This document shows positions 51,052 to 59,347 of a DNA stretch of 64,000 nt, piece after piece (position 1 is the stretch's first letter; the number at the start of each line of letters is the position of its first letter). This stretch comes from Dyadobacter sp. CY261 (lineage in GTDB: Bacteria; Bacteroidota; Bacteroidia; Cytophagales; Spirosomataceae), in NCBI RefSeq assembly GCF_021440085.1, contig NZ_JAKCPW010000009.1, forward strand, positions 303,080-367,079, written 5' to 3'. A model generated the notes under the pieces. The model ran no database searches and was not told where the DNA came from. It saw only the letters and a program-made list of their open reading frames with translations. Position numbers and translations under genes: made by a program.

Positions 51052-51465
51052 ATGCAAATAGAACCCGTCGTCGATGCGACATTCGACCATTTTTTTAAAT
51101 TCACACAGGAACAGGTTCAGGCCTTTGCCGATCTGACCGGCGATAATAATCCCGTCCACCTCGACGCCGAATATGCTGCCACAACGCAATTCAAAAAACC
51201 GATCATTCACGGCATGTTGGGCATTACCGTTTTTACCAAGGTTCTTGGCACACAATTCCCTGGATTCGGCTCCATTTACCTTAAACAAGCTGTCGAATTC
51301 CTCCGTCCGATGTTTGTTGACACCGAATATCGCGCTGTTTTCAAGATTGTTTCTATTAATCCAGCGAAGCACATTGCTGAAATTTCCACGGAGATTTACG
51401 ATGCGACGACTAAAAAGGTCGCTGTTCGGGGAATTGCCACGATGATCAACGAGGAGAAATTCTAA
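51052..51465 (+). CDS. MaoC-family (R)-enoyl-CoA hydratase
   Basis: 137 residues. The hydratase motif GDNNPVHLDAEYA carries the catalytic Asp and His, followed by KPIIHGMLGIT, as in PhaJ-like hydratases. It hydrates 2-enoyl-CoA to (R)-3-hydroxyacyl-CoA. No polyester synthase is near, so it may serve beta-oxidation or fatty-acid synthesis. The gene is single and converges on the small H1-like gene, with a shared hairpin between them. Confidence 0.9.
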   Translation: MQIEPVVDATFDHFFKFTQEQVQAFADLTGDNNPVHLDAEYAATTQFKKPIIHGMLGITVFTKVLGTQFPGFGSIYLKQAVEFLRPMFVDTEYRAVFKIVSINPAKHIAEISTEIYDATTKKVAVRGIATMINEEKF

Positions 51466-51476
51466 GGAAAAGCAAA

Positions 51477-51501
51477 AGCCCCGACGGTATCCGCCGGGGC
51501 T
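51477..51501. terminator. Bidirectional hairpin
   Basis: AGCCCCG pairs with CGGGGCT around an 11-base loop; the minus strand is followed by TTTTGCTTTTCC. It lies between the convergent MaoC and H1-like genes. Confidence 0.75.
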
Positions 51502-51526
51502 CTAAAATCTTCCGTGTGCTTCGTGA

Positions 51527-51706
51527 TTACTCGCCTGCGTTCTTCTTGTTCTGAACCTCAGAGCGAATGTCCTGAGCCAACGTTTTCAGGTCCTGCATGC
51601 CTTTACGAACACGCGTCCCAGCAGCCTGATTGCCTTTGTTATAAAACTTATCGAAATCGCCTTCCAGTGAAAGAATCAAGTCCTTTACATCATCGAATCT
51701 TGCCAT
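51527..51706 (-). CDS. Small histone H1-like protein
   Basis: 59 residues, read on the minus strand from the ATG at 51706 to the TAA at 51527. It begins MARFDDVKDLILSLEGDFD, contains GNQAAGTRVRKGMQDLKTL, and ends QNKKNAGE. This matches the small histone H1/Hc1-like proteins of Bacteroidota, which are basic and bind DNA or assist nucleoid packing. The gene has a hairpin at 51477-51501 past its stop. Confidence 0.85.
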   Translation of the reverse strand: MARFDDVKDLILSLEGDFDKFYNKGNQAAGTRVRKGMQDLKTLAQDIRSEVQNKKNAGE

Positions 51707-51916
51707 GTTTTCCTGTGTTTTTTTAGTTTAAAAAATGCCTCTCACACGCTAAAAACGCATGTTTTGACCGAAATTTAATAATTAAAACCATTTTAGCAAC
51801 CCAAAAAACAAAAAAAAACACTTCTAAAATACAATTAAATACACGATTCTATATAAACAGCTCTATAACAATGAGTTACATTTAATAACTTTTATTGTTT
51901 GGAAGGAGCAAAAAAA

Positions 51917-51940
51917 GAGGGCTTTCCGAAAAAAGCCCTC
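51917..51940 (-). terminator. Rho-independent terminator
   Basis: On the minus strand GAGGGCTTT pairs with AAAGCCCTC around a 6-base loop, followed by a T-run. It lies 28 bases past the stop of the alpha-oxoamine synthase gene. A region of about 170 AT-rich bases up to the H1-like gene shows nothing else. Confidence 0.9.
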
Positions 51941-51967
51941 AGCACGCGAAAAAACGCGTTTTTATAA

Positions 51968-53239
51968 CTATTCCACGACTTCCTGTATCGCGTCGCTCTG
52001 ATAAACCCTGTTTTTAAGTTTATCCGCCAACGTCGTAAATGCGTTCAGCGTGTACTCAACGTCGTCCAAAGTATGCGCCGCGGTTGGGATGATACGCAGC
52101 ATGATTTGCCCTTTCGGTACAACGGGATAAACAACGATCGAACAGAAGACACCCATATTCTCACGCAGGTCGCGTACCATGCGGGTAACCTCAGGCACCC
52201 CGCCTTCGCTGTGCAGGAACACTGGTGTTACAGGCGATTCGGTTTCGCCGATATTGAATCCGCGGCTACGAAGACCGTCCTGCATTGCTTTTACATTCTC
52301 CCAAAGTTTTGAGCGCAGCTCAGGCGTTTGCTTGATGATCTCCAGACGTTTGCGACAACCTTCGACGTAGGGCATTGGAAGCGCCTTCGCGTAGGTTTGT
52401 GAGCGCATGTTATATTTAAGGAACATGATAATCTCAGGATCGTTGGAGGCGATGAATGCGCCAATAGCAGCCATAGACTTCGCGAATGTCGAGAAGTACA
52501 AGTCAATGTCGTCCTGAACACCCAGCAGCTCTCCTACGCCGGCACCGGTTTCACCCATGGTACCAAAGCCGTGCGCGTCGTCTACGAGCAGGCGGAAATT
52601 ATATTTCTTTTTAAGTTCGGCGATCGCTTTTAAATCTCCTACCTTGCCCGACATACCGAAAACGCCCTCGGTGATGACCAACACACCACCGCCTTTCTCC
52701 TCCGCCAGTTTTGTGGCACGGATGAGGTTCTTTTCCAGGCTCACCATGTCGTTGTGGTTGAACTTGTAGTATTCGCCCAGCTTGGCCTTGTGCAGACGGA
52801 TACCGTCGATCAGACAGGCGTGCGACTCGGCGTCGTACACGATCACATCGCGGTGGTCGCAAAGGCATTCGATTGCGGACATGACGCCCTGGTAACCATA
52901 GTTGAGCAGGAATGCATCGGTTTTACCGACAAACTGCGCCAGTTCCTTTTCAAGAATCTCATGCAAGGTCGAATTTCCTGACATCATCCTGGCACCCATC
53001 GGATATGCGAGGCCCCATTTGGCGGCGGCTTCGGTGTCCGTCTTGCGGACTTCGGGATGATTCGCTAAACCCAGATAATTGTTGAGACTCCAGTTCAGCA
53101 CTTCCCTTCCCATAAACCTCATGCGCGGACCAAGTTCTCCTTCCAGTATCGGGAACGAAAAATAATGGTGGCTGTTCAGCATTTTGGCCGAATTCCCGAT
53201 CGGACCTGAGTTGTGACGCAATTTCTCGAAAATATCCAC
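51968..53239 (-). CDS. Alpha-oxoamine synthase, serine palmitoyltransferase-like
   Basis: 423 residues. It is a PLP enzyme of fold type I with NNYLGLANHPEV, GARMMSGNSTLHEILE, VDDAHGFG (Asp220/His223) and the Schiff-base Lys254 in FSTFAKSMAA. The family covers serine palmitoyltransferase, glycine C-acetyltransferase (KBL) and cysteate acyltransferase. Bacteroidota use such enzymes to make sphingolipids or capnine-like sulfonolipids, so serine palmitoyltransferase or cysteate fatty-acyltransferase is most likely. The minus-strand -7 box TATTTTTG at 53296-53289 lies about 50 bases upstream of the start. Confidence 0.88.
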   Translation of the reverse strand: MDIFEKLRHNSGPIGNSAKMLNSHHYFSFPILEGELGPRMRFMGREVLNWSLNNYLGLANHPEVRKTDTEAAAKWGLAYPMGARMMSGNSTLHEILEKELAQFVGKTDAFLLNYGYQGVMSAIECLCDHRDVIVYDAESHACLIDGIRLHKAKLGEYYKFNHNDMVSLEKNLIRATKLAEEKGGGVLVITEGVFGMSGKVGDLKAIAELKKKYNFRLLVDDAHGFGTMGETGAGVGELLGVQDDIDLYFSTFAKSMAAIGAFIASNDPEIIMFLKYNMRSQTYAKALPMPYVEGCRKRLEIIKQTPELRSKLWENVKAMQDGLRSRGFNIGETESPVTPVFLHSEGGVPEVTRMVRDLRENMGVFCSIVVYPVVPKGQIMLRIIPTAAHTLDDVEYTLNAFTTLADKLKNRVYQSDAIQEVVE

Positions 53240-53288
53240 TCTCTCTTATTTTATGTGGGTAACTGATGATTTAAATGTTAGATAAATG

Positions 53289-53296
53289 CAAAAATA
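53289..53296 (-). promoter_or_regulatory. Promoter -7 box of the oxoamine synthase gene
   Basis: On the minus strand TATTTTTG fits TAnnTTTG. The -33 TTG is not at a standard distance. Confidence 0.4.
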
Positions 53297-53415
53297 ACGA
53301 ATTTACATGTAACATAAAAAGACCGTTGTCATTGCAACTTACGGTAAGTTAGTAAAATAGCAAAAATGAGGCCATATGCCTATCAATGAATCGGGCATTT
53401 TCCCACCAACAAAAA

Positions 53416-53438
53416 ATCCCGGCAGTAACGCCGGGATT
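53416..53438 (-). terminator. Rho-independent terminator
   Basis: On the minus strand ATCCCGGC pairs with GCCGGGAT, followed by TTTTT. It lies 40 bases past the stop of the lipoprotein gene. Confidence 0.85.
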
Positions 53439-53477
53439 CGCGATGAAGGTAGAGATATTAGTAATGTATTCGGAGTG

Positions 53478-54272
53478 TTATTGCCAGGTGTTGGTCCAAT
53501 TTGTTACATCTCCATTGTCGTCGGTCCTTGTCCCACTTGTTACGTACCCTTGCTGATCCAGGACATAGGTAAAATCAGACTTCAAGGGAGAAGCGCCTTC
53601 CATAATCCTTTTTTTAATGAGATATTTAAATTTTCTAGGGAAAAGTGTGCCATCCATAAAGCCATTCGATTGATCCTGATCTTGTGTGAGCGATCCGGAT
53701 TTGTCTATTTGATTGGTATACTCAAACGTCGTCTTAGTCTCAGGCACCCCATTTTTATCAAAAGATTGTGAATACTTTAAGTTCTCGTTAAGATCATCGT
53801 AATAGTGCTCTATATAGCCTTCTGCCTCCCCTGAATAAATTTCCTTGAAAAGCTTTCCTTTCTTATACGAATAAGCCACCGTTAAAATGCTAATCTCGTT
53901 CCCATTGTTGTCTACCTGATAAAACGTGACCTTCTTAGCCACTTTATTCTCCATTTCGTATACATACTTATTAACAATCTTCCCGTTAAGACTCATTGAG
54001 TAAATGACGGTGGTTGACGTATATGCGACATCAATGACATTTCCCGCTTGTCCAATCTGAAATTTCTTTACGGTCTTATCTGGGTTGTATTCTATTGCTT
54101 TGGTAGGATAGAATTGGGTAGACTCCAGCAACAACCGCTCATTCACCGCCGCGACCGGCAATGGATCGGTCTCTGGCTGAGGTTCATGGTCGGTGCACGC
54201 AGCAGTGAGCAGCAAGAGCGCGAGAAAGTTTGCATACTTCAGAAAATAATGTTTCGTGGGTGTTGTCAACAT
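53478..54272 (-). CDS. Lipoprotein of unknown function
   Basis: 264 residues from the ATG at 54272 (MLTTPTKHYFLKYAN). The lipobox LLTAAC near residue 26 is followed by TDHEPQPETDPLP. The rest is a repeat-like beta-sheet: short units of the type Y-D-x-N, such as YNPDKTVKKFQIGQ, YSYKKGKLFKEIYSG and YYDDLNENLKYSQSFDKNG, with a period near 25 residues. These resemble cell-surface RHS-like or DUF-type repeats found in Bacteroidota. It is a single gene with its own terminator. Confidence 0.68.
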   Translation of the reverse strand: MLTTPTKHYFLKYANFLALLLLTAACTDHEPQPETDPLPVAAVNERLLLESTQFYPTKAIEYNPDKTVKKFQIGQAGNVIDVAYTSTTVIYSMSLNGKIVNKYVYEMENKVAKKVTFYQVDNNGNEISILTVAYSYKKGKLFKEIYSGEAEGYIEHYYDDLNENLKYSQSFDKNGVPETKTTFEYTNQIDKSGSLTQDQDQSNGFMDGTLFPRKFKYLIKKRIMEGASPLKSDFTYVLDQQGYVTSGTRTDDNGDVTNWTNTWQ

Positions 54273-54470
54273 GATCTTATCAGTTTGGTTGAAACCAAAA
54301 CTACAACGCCTCTGCGCTATATAAATCGGTGACATACCCTCTAAAAATCCTGCGGTAGTGTTGTAATGATTCTTCGGTATAAAAGCAGTTTAAACTTAGC
54401 GAGTAGGCGAGGCTGAAATGAATGCTTTTGAACATTATCGACAATGCTATTACGATCCTAACCTGTTCAA

Positions 54471-55976
54471 ATGCCCCAGATCAAAAAAATCCTGGTTGCC
54501 AACCGTGGCGAAATCGCGCTACGCATTATGCGTACCGCGCGTGAAATGAATATTGCAACCGTGGCCGTATTCAGCGAAGCCGACCGAAAATCCCCGCACG
54601 TTCGGTATGCCGACGAGGCAGTTTGTATAGGGCCGGCGCCGTCGTCGGAATCTTATCTCAATACCGACAAAATCCTGGGAGTCTGCCATGACCTGGGTGT
54701 GGACGCCATCCATCCTGGCTACGGGTTCCTGTCCGAGAATGCAGGGTTTGCCCGGAAAGTCAGAGATGCGGGACTGATTTTCATCGGTCCGTCGCCGGAA
54801 TCGATTGAGATCATGGGCAGTAAGCTGGCTGCTAAGCAAGCCGCGTCGCATTACAATATCCCCATGGTACCTGGCACGCCGGATGCCATTGACGACCGCG
54901 ACGAAGCGAAACGCGTCGCTCTGGCCATTGGCTATCCGATCCTAATCAAGGCGAGTGCAGGAGGGGGAGGCAAAGGTATGCGGGTTGTGGATCAGGAAGC
55001 AGAATTTGACGAACAAATGAACCGGGCTGTGAGCGAAGCACAGGCGGCATTTGGAGATGGCTCCGTTTTTATCGAAAAATACATTACATCGCCGAAGCAC
55101 ATCGAAATTCAGGTTTTGGGCGATCACCATGGCAACATCGTCCATTTGTTTGAACGCGAATGCTCGATCCAGCGACGACATCAAAAAGTAGTAGAAGAAG
55201 CACCGTCAATTTCCATTACGCCTGACATACGGGCAGAAATGGGCCGCTGTGCCGTTGATGTGGCGCGCTCTTGCGGCTACTATGGCGCGGGAACCGTGGA
55301 ATTTATCATGGACGAGGACAGAAATTTCTACTTTCTCGAAATGAACACCCGCTTACAGGTCGAACATCCGGTAACTGAAATGATCACCGGTACGGACCTC
55401 GTAAAAGAAATGATAAGGATCGCCGAGGGCCAGCCGCTTACTTTTCAGCAGGACGATTTGCACATCAGTGGCCATGCCATTGAAATCAGGGTGTATGCGG
55501 AGGATGCTGCGAACCACTTTTTGCCCGATATCGGCACGTTGTCCACTTACATTAAACCGGATGGCAATGGCGTTCGAGTGGACGACGGTTTCGAACAGGG
55601 CATGGAAATCCCTATATATTACGACCCAATGATTGCCAAGCTCGTTACATACGGCGAGAACCGCGAAACAGCAATCCGGAAAATGATCAGAGCCATTGAC
55701 GAATACCAGATCACGGGTGTGCAAACCACGCTTCCATTCTGCCGGTTTGTAATGCAGCACGAAGCATTCGTGAGTGGCCGTTTCGACACCAATTTCGTAA
55801 CGAGACATTTTCACGCGGATTTGTTAAATACAAATACCGATCGTGAAATAGCAGGGATGGCCGCACTGCTTTCGGCGCTTTTGAACGGCTCGTCGCGGGA
55901 AACCGAACCCGTTCAAAATGAGATAGCGAACGTTAATCCATCGAAATGGAAAGCACGGCAATATATCTCGCGTTAA
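54471..55976 (+). CDS. accC: Acetyl-CoA carboxylase biotin carboxylase subunit
   Basis: 501 residues. The ATP-grasp motifs are ASAGGGGKGMRVV, ERECSIQRRHQK and EMNTRLQVEHPVTE; the N-terminal NRGEIALRIMRTAREM is also typical. It carboxylates biotin on its carrier protein using ATP and bicarbonate, the first step of fatty-acid synthesis or of another biotin carboxylase. It is about 50 residues longer than E. coli AccC (449), with a variable C-terminus. No accB lies within the window, so it could also belong to a propionyl- or pyruvate-type carboxylase. Confidence 0.9.
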   Translation: MPQIKKILVANRGEIALRIMRTAREMNIATVAVFSEADRKSPHVRYADEAVCIGPAPSSESYLNTDKILGVCHDLGVDAIHPGYGFLSENAGFARKVRDAGLIFIGPSPESIEIMGSKLAAKQAASHYNIPMVPGTPDAIDDRDEAKRVALAIGYPILIKASAGGGGKGMRVVDQEAEFDEQMNRAVSEAQAAFGDGSVFIEKYITSPKHIEIQVLGDHHGNIVHLFERECSIQRRHQKVVEEAPSISITPDIRAEMGRCAVDVARSCGYYGAGTVEFIMDEDRNFYFLEMNTRLQVEHPVTEMITGTDLVKEMIRIAEGQPLTFQQDDLHISGHAIEIRVYAEDAANHFLPDIGTLSTYIKPDGNGVRVDDGFEQGMEIPIYYDPMIAKLVTYGENRETAIRKMIRAIDEYQITGVQTTLPFCRFVMQHEAFVSGRFDTNFVTRHFHADLLNTNTDREIAGMAALLSALLNGSSRETEPVQNEIANVNPSKWKARQYISR

Positions 55977-55990
55977 AACTAGCTGAATTC

Positions 55991-56021
55991 TTGAAATTTT
56001 TTAAAAAAATTCCTACTTTTG
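55991..56021 (+). promoter_or_regulatory. Bacteroidota-type promoter upstream of queA region
   Basis: TTG at 55991-55993 and TACTTTTG at 56014-56021 with a 20-base spacer fit TTG and TAnnTTTG. The next gene (queA) starts at 56240 and a terminator sits at 56174-56198, so the first product would be a short RNA. Confidence 0.7.
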
Positions 56022-56027
56022 CGGTCT

Positions 56028-56199
56028 TATTTTAGATAAGGGTTCTCTATACAAATTTTTGGGCAATTTGAAACTACCGTAAGTAATCCTAATGCCCAAT
56101 TTTCTTTGATAGGAGATGCTATCTAGTTAGTAATTGCTATAATTCAGTTGCATTAAGTGCCGGAATCCGTCATAAACGGGCTTTACCCGTTTCTTTTTG
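56028..56199 (+). ncRNA. Candidate structured small RNA
   Basis: Lies between the promoter (56014-56021) and a terminator (56174-56198). The 5' part folds as one rod: TAGATA (56033-56038) with TATCTA (56120-56125), TCTCTAT (56044-56050) with ATAgGAGA (56109-56116), and TTGGGCA (56059-56065) with TGCCCAA (56093-56099). Internal loops separate the helices. It is about 170 bases. A rod with internal loops is compatible with a 6S-like RNA, but the sequence is not recognised and a queA leader with attenuator cannot be excluded. Confidence 0.5.
56174..56198 (+). terminator. Rho-independent terminator before queA
   Basis: AAACGGG pairs with CCCGTTT around a 5-base loop, followed by CTTTTT. It precedes the queA start by about 40 bases. 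Confidence 0.8.
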
Positions 56200-56239
56200 A
56201 CATTATCTACGACCAAAGACATTCACAGAATATCCAGCT

Positions 56240-57289
56240 ATGAAGCTATCCGAATTTAAGTTTGATCTTCCCCAGAGTTTAATCGCACTTCATCCTTCCG
56301 ACCGTGGAGAATCCCGCCTGATGGTCGTTCACCGAAAAACAGGAGAAATTGAACATAAAACATTCGCCAATGTGATCGATTATTTCGAAGACGGCGATGT
56401 AATGGCCATCAACGATACGAAGGTATTTCCGGCACGTTTGTTTGGCCAGAAAGAAAAAACCGGTGCTAAGATAGAAGTTTTCCTGTTGCGCGAACTGAAC
56501 CGCGAAATGCGGCTTTGGGACGTTCTTGTTGACCCTGCGCGTAAAATACGTGTAGGTAACAAGCTCTATTTTGGCGATAGCGACCTCGTTGCCGAGGTGA
56601 TCGACAATACAACCTCACGTGGCCGGACTATCCGTTTTCTATATGATGGAGACAATGATGCGTTCATGAAGCTGGTCGACGAGTTGGGCGAAACCCCGCT
56701 TCCTCCCGAAATCATCTCACGCCGTAAGGTCGAAAATGCTGACCGCGAGCGTTTTCAAACGATATTCGCAGAACATGTAGGTGCCGTTGCCGCTCCAACA
56801 GCCGGGATGCACTTCACGAAAGCGATTATGAAACGCCTGGAAATTAAAGGTGTTAGCTTTGCCCCGATTACTTTACACGTAGGTCTTGGTACTTTCCGGA
56901 CTGTGGACGTAGAGGATCTGACCAAGCATAAAACGGATTCAGAAAATTACCGCATTACACAAAGTACCTCTGAGCTCGTTAACAAGGCGATTGATGGGAA
57001 AAAACGCATTTGCGCAGTAGGTACCACGTCATTGAGGGCCATTGAATCGTCGGTATCTGCAAGCGGTCATTTGAAACCGGTAGAAGGCTGGACCGACAAG
57101 TTCGTGTTCCCTCCATACGACTTCAAAATCGCGAATGCATTACTCTCGAATTTCCAATTACCCGAATCGATCCTCTTGATGGCTGCTTGTGCCTTCGGAG
57201 GTTTTGACCTGGTCATGAAAGCATATGATCTCGCTATCAAGGAGAAATATAAGTTCTTCACGTACGGCGATGCGATGCTGATTATCTAA
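56240..57289 (+). CDS. queA: S-adenosylmethionine:tRNA ribosyltransferase-isomerase
   Basis: 349 residues. Typical QueA sequence throughout: FKFDLPQSLIALHPSD, GDVMAINDTKVFPARLFG, EVFLLRELN, FGEPTPPPYI-like TPLPPEII, GAVAAPTAGMHFT, and APITLHVGLGTFRTVDVED. It converts preQ1 at tRNA position 34 to epoxyqueuosine using SAM, in the cytoplasm. The rest of the queuosine pathway is not in the window. A terminator follows at 57308-57361. Confidence 0.95.
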   Translation: MKLSEFKFDLPQSLIALHPSDRGESRLMVVHRKTGEIEHKTFANVIDYFEDGDVMAINDTKVFPARLFGQKEKTGAKIEVFLLRELNREMRLWDVLVDPARKIRVGNKLYFGDSDLVAEVIDNTTSRGRTIRFLYDGDNDAFMKLVDELGETPLPPEIISRRKVENADRERFQTIFAEHVGAVAAPTAGMHFTKAIMKRLEIKGVSFAPITLHVGLGTFRTVDVEDLTKHKTDSENYRITQSTSELVNKAIDGKKRICAVGTTSLRAIESSVSASGHLKPVEGWTDKFVFPPYDFKIANALLSNFQLPESILLMAACAFGGFDLVMKAYDLAIKEKYKFFTYGDAMLII

Positions 57290-57307
57290 TATACAACCCA
57301 CCCATCT

Positions 57308-57361
57308 AAATGGTCATTTATGATCAGCGACCACCGTCCTGAGCCGTAAATGACCATTTTT
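57308..57361 (+). terminator. Rho-independent terminator of queA
   Basis: AAATGGTCATTTA (57308-57320) pairs perfectly with TAAATGACCATTT (57347-57359), followed by TT. Confidence 0.85.
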
Positions 57362-57378
57362 GTTCGTATTTCGATCCC

Positions 57379-58059
57379 ATGCAAGAATATGTGATCATCG
57401 TGGCGGGCGGCAGCGGAAGCCGCATGAAAAGCGATATACCTAAGCAATTCCTACCGGTTAACGGTCTTCCCGTGCTGATGCATACGATCCGGGCGTTTGC
57501 GGGCTATTCCCGGAACCTGCGCATTATCGTGGTGCTGCCTGCCGATCAATTTCCATTCTGGAATGATTTGTGCCTGCACCATAATTTTGACATTGCCCAT
57601 CAGTTGGTAGCCGGTGGCAAAACCCGTTTTCATTCTGTCAAAAACGGATTGAACCGCATTACCGACCCGGGAGAATGCTTGATTGCCGTTCACGACGGCG
57701 TAAGGCCCATCATTTTCCGCGAAATCATCGCACAAAGCTTCGAAAGTGCAGCATTACAGGGTACAGCAGTTGCGAGTGTACCACTAAAAGATTCAATCCG
57801 GATTGTGGGACAAAATGAAGGCAATAAGGCAATGGACCGCACGCTGTTCAGACTTATTCAAACACCACAGACATTCAGGGCGACATGGATGCGGGCGGCA
57901 TTTACAGCGGATTATCAGGAATCGTTTACCGATTGTGCAAGCGTCCTCGAAGCCTGGGGCTACAACATCCAGCTTATCGACGGTGCTTACGAGAATATCA
58001 AAATCACAACTCCGGAAGATCTGCGCTGGGCGGAAATTTATCTCAAAGCCACTTCCTGA
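57379..58059 (+). CDS. ispD: 2-C-methyl-D-erythritol 4-phosphate cytidylyltransferase
   Basis: 226 residues. The nucleotide-binding AGGSGSRMKSDIPKQFL, VHDGVRPI and the late DDASVLE-like FTDCASVLEAWGY fit IspD. It makes CDP-methylerythritol in the MEP route to isoprenoids. It starts 18 bases after the queA terminator. Its 3' end overlaps the convergent hydrolase gene by 17 bases. Confidence 0.92.
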   Translation: MQEYVIIVAGGSGSRMKSDIPKQFLPVNGLPVLMHTIRAFAGYSRNLRIIVVLPADQFPFWNDLCLHHNFDIAHQLVAGGKTRFHSVKNGLNRITDPGECLIAVHDGVRPIIFREIIAQSFESAALQGTAVASVPLKDSIRIVGQNEGNKAMDRTLFRLIQTPQTFRATWMRAAFTADYQESFTDCASVLEAWGYNIQLIDGAYENIKITTPEDLRWAEIYLKATS

Positions 58060-59344
58060 ACCACGCAAATGCTTCCTTCTGCATATCGGCGTCAAATTTA
58101 TGAGGTCCGTCGTAGAAGCTGGCTTTGTATTTGTCGGAAGCGCCTGCTTTTTTAAATACTTCAGTTAAAATGGCGTCCGCATTCTTCATTTCGGAAAGTG
58201 TGTACAGCTCGTCCTGATTGTTGTTCAAAACTAATGTAGGTAATGGCACTCTCAGTCCCAGAATCTCCGGAAAATCCAGGTATTTGGGTAGTAGAGGCGT
58301 GTAAGTCATCCAGGTGTGGTTGAATGATTTATTTAGAACCAAATCCTTCCAGGTGGTCATAAAACCAACACAAACGGCGCACTTAATGCGCGGATCGAGA
58401 CCAGCCAGGTACACCGTCCGTAAGCCGCCTCCGGAAAGACCGCCACAACCGAGCCGGTTAGGGTCCACGTCCTTCCGACTGGCTAAAATATCCAATGCTA
58501 CCTGGTCTTCGGTGAGAAAAACACCTGGCCAAGTTGTTCCGGCCGAGAACAGCGACTTGGACATCACATGCTCGTGTTCAGATGACCATTCGTTATAAGC
58601 GCGAATATTTTCGGCTTTTTCAGGGTCAGCATCGGATTTACCTTCCGCACTCACCGCGCCCCAATTCAATCCTTTCGTGTCCTCATAATGAACTCTTCTG
58701 CTACCAAAAGCATAAGTGTCATGCACTAGCACCACATAACCTTGCTTTGCGATCTCATTGGCCCAGGCTCGGCCGCCATAGTCCGTTTTCTGATGTTCTT
58801 TCAGTATCGAATGCTGATCGTCCGAGGTTTTGACGATCTTTCGCAGACCGAAATATTTCATCCCGGCATGATCGTGAAGTCCCAGAATGCCCGGCAAAGG
58901 TTTGACAGAACCGGCAGGTTTGAGCAAAACTGCTTCGGTAGCCCTTCCATAGGGCAATTGCCATGTCAGTTCTTCGATATCCAGGCCATCGTAAGTATAT
59001 TTCTTCTTCACGGTAACCTTCGGCAAATCTGGTTTAGGAGGTGCCGAAACTGTATCCAGAGTCTTGGCTAATGCTTCCTTATGCCATTTTGCGAGGTTAC
59101 TCCATTTACTATTCCGAAATGAGAGTGGTGGAATTGCGGGAAGCAGCGACGCAGCCCAGGGACCATAAGCGCCAATCAGGCTTTTTTCCGATGCCATAGA
59201 AGGAATGTGATGACTATCTGTACTAAGATAAGATGTTGCCACGGCCACCGGGGCACCAGCTACCATCGATAATGCGACCGAACCGGCGCTGTTCTTTAAA
59301 AAAGATCTTCTCGTCATTTCACCAGCATTGCGGTCCGTTTCCAT
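58043..59344 (-). CDS. Tat-exported alpha/beta hydrolase (acetyl-xylan-esterase or dienelactone-hydrolase group)
   Basis: 433 residues. The twin-arginine motif TRRSFLKNSAG leads a hydrophobic stretch. The hydrolase core includes LPGILGLHDHAG, the nucleophile region RLGCGGLSGGGLRTVY (Ser in G-L-S-G-G), and VLNNNQDELYT with the Asp; the last is PHKFDADM with the His. This is the group often fused or linked to sugar ester removal. It follows the HGSNAT-like gene by 3 bases, so it is in the amino-sugar operon. The exact substrate is unknown. The 3' end overlaps ispD by 17 bases. Confidence 0.85.
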   Translation of the reverse strand: METDRNAGEMTRRSFLKNSAGSVALSMVAGAPVAVATSYLSTDSHHIPSMASEKSLIGAYGPWAASLLPAIPPLSFRNSKWSNLAKWHKEALAKTLDTVSAPPKPDLPKVTVKKKYTYDGLDIEELTWQLPYGRATEAVLLKPAGSVKPLPGILGLHDHAGMKYFGLRKIVKTSDDQHSILKEHQKTDYGGRAWANEIAKQGYVVLVHDTYAFGSRRVHYEDTKGLNWGAVSAEGKSDADPEKAENIRAYNEWSSEHEHVMSKSLFSAGTTWPGVFLTEDQVALDILASRKDVDPNRLGCGGLSGGGLRTVYLAGLDPRIKCAVCVGFMTTWKDLVLNKSFNHTWMTYTPLLPKYLDFPEILGLRVPLPTLVLNNNQDELYTLSEMKNADAILTEVFKKAGASDKYKASFYDGPHKFDADMQKEAFAWFRKWL

Positions 59345-59347
59345 AGG

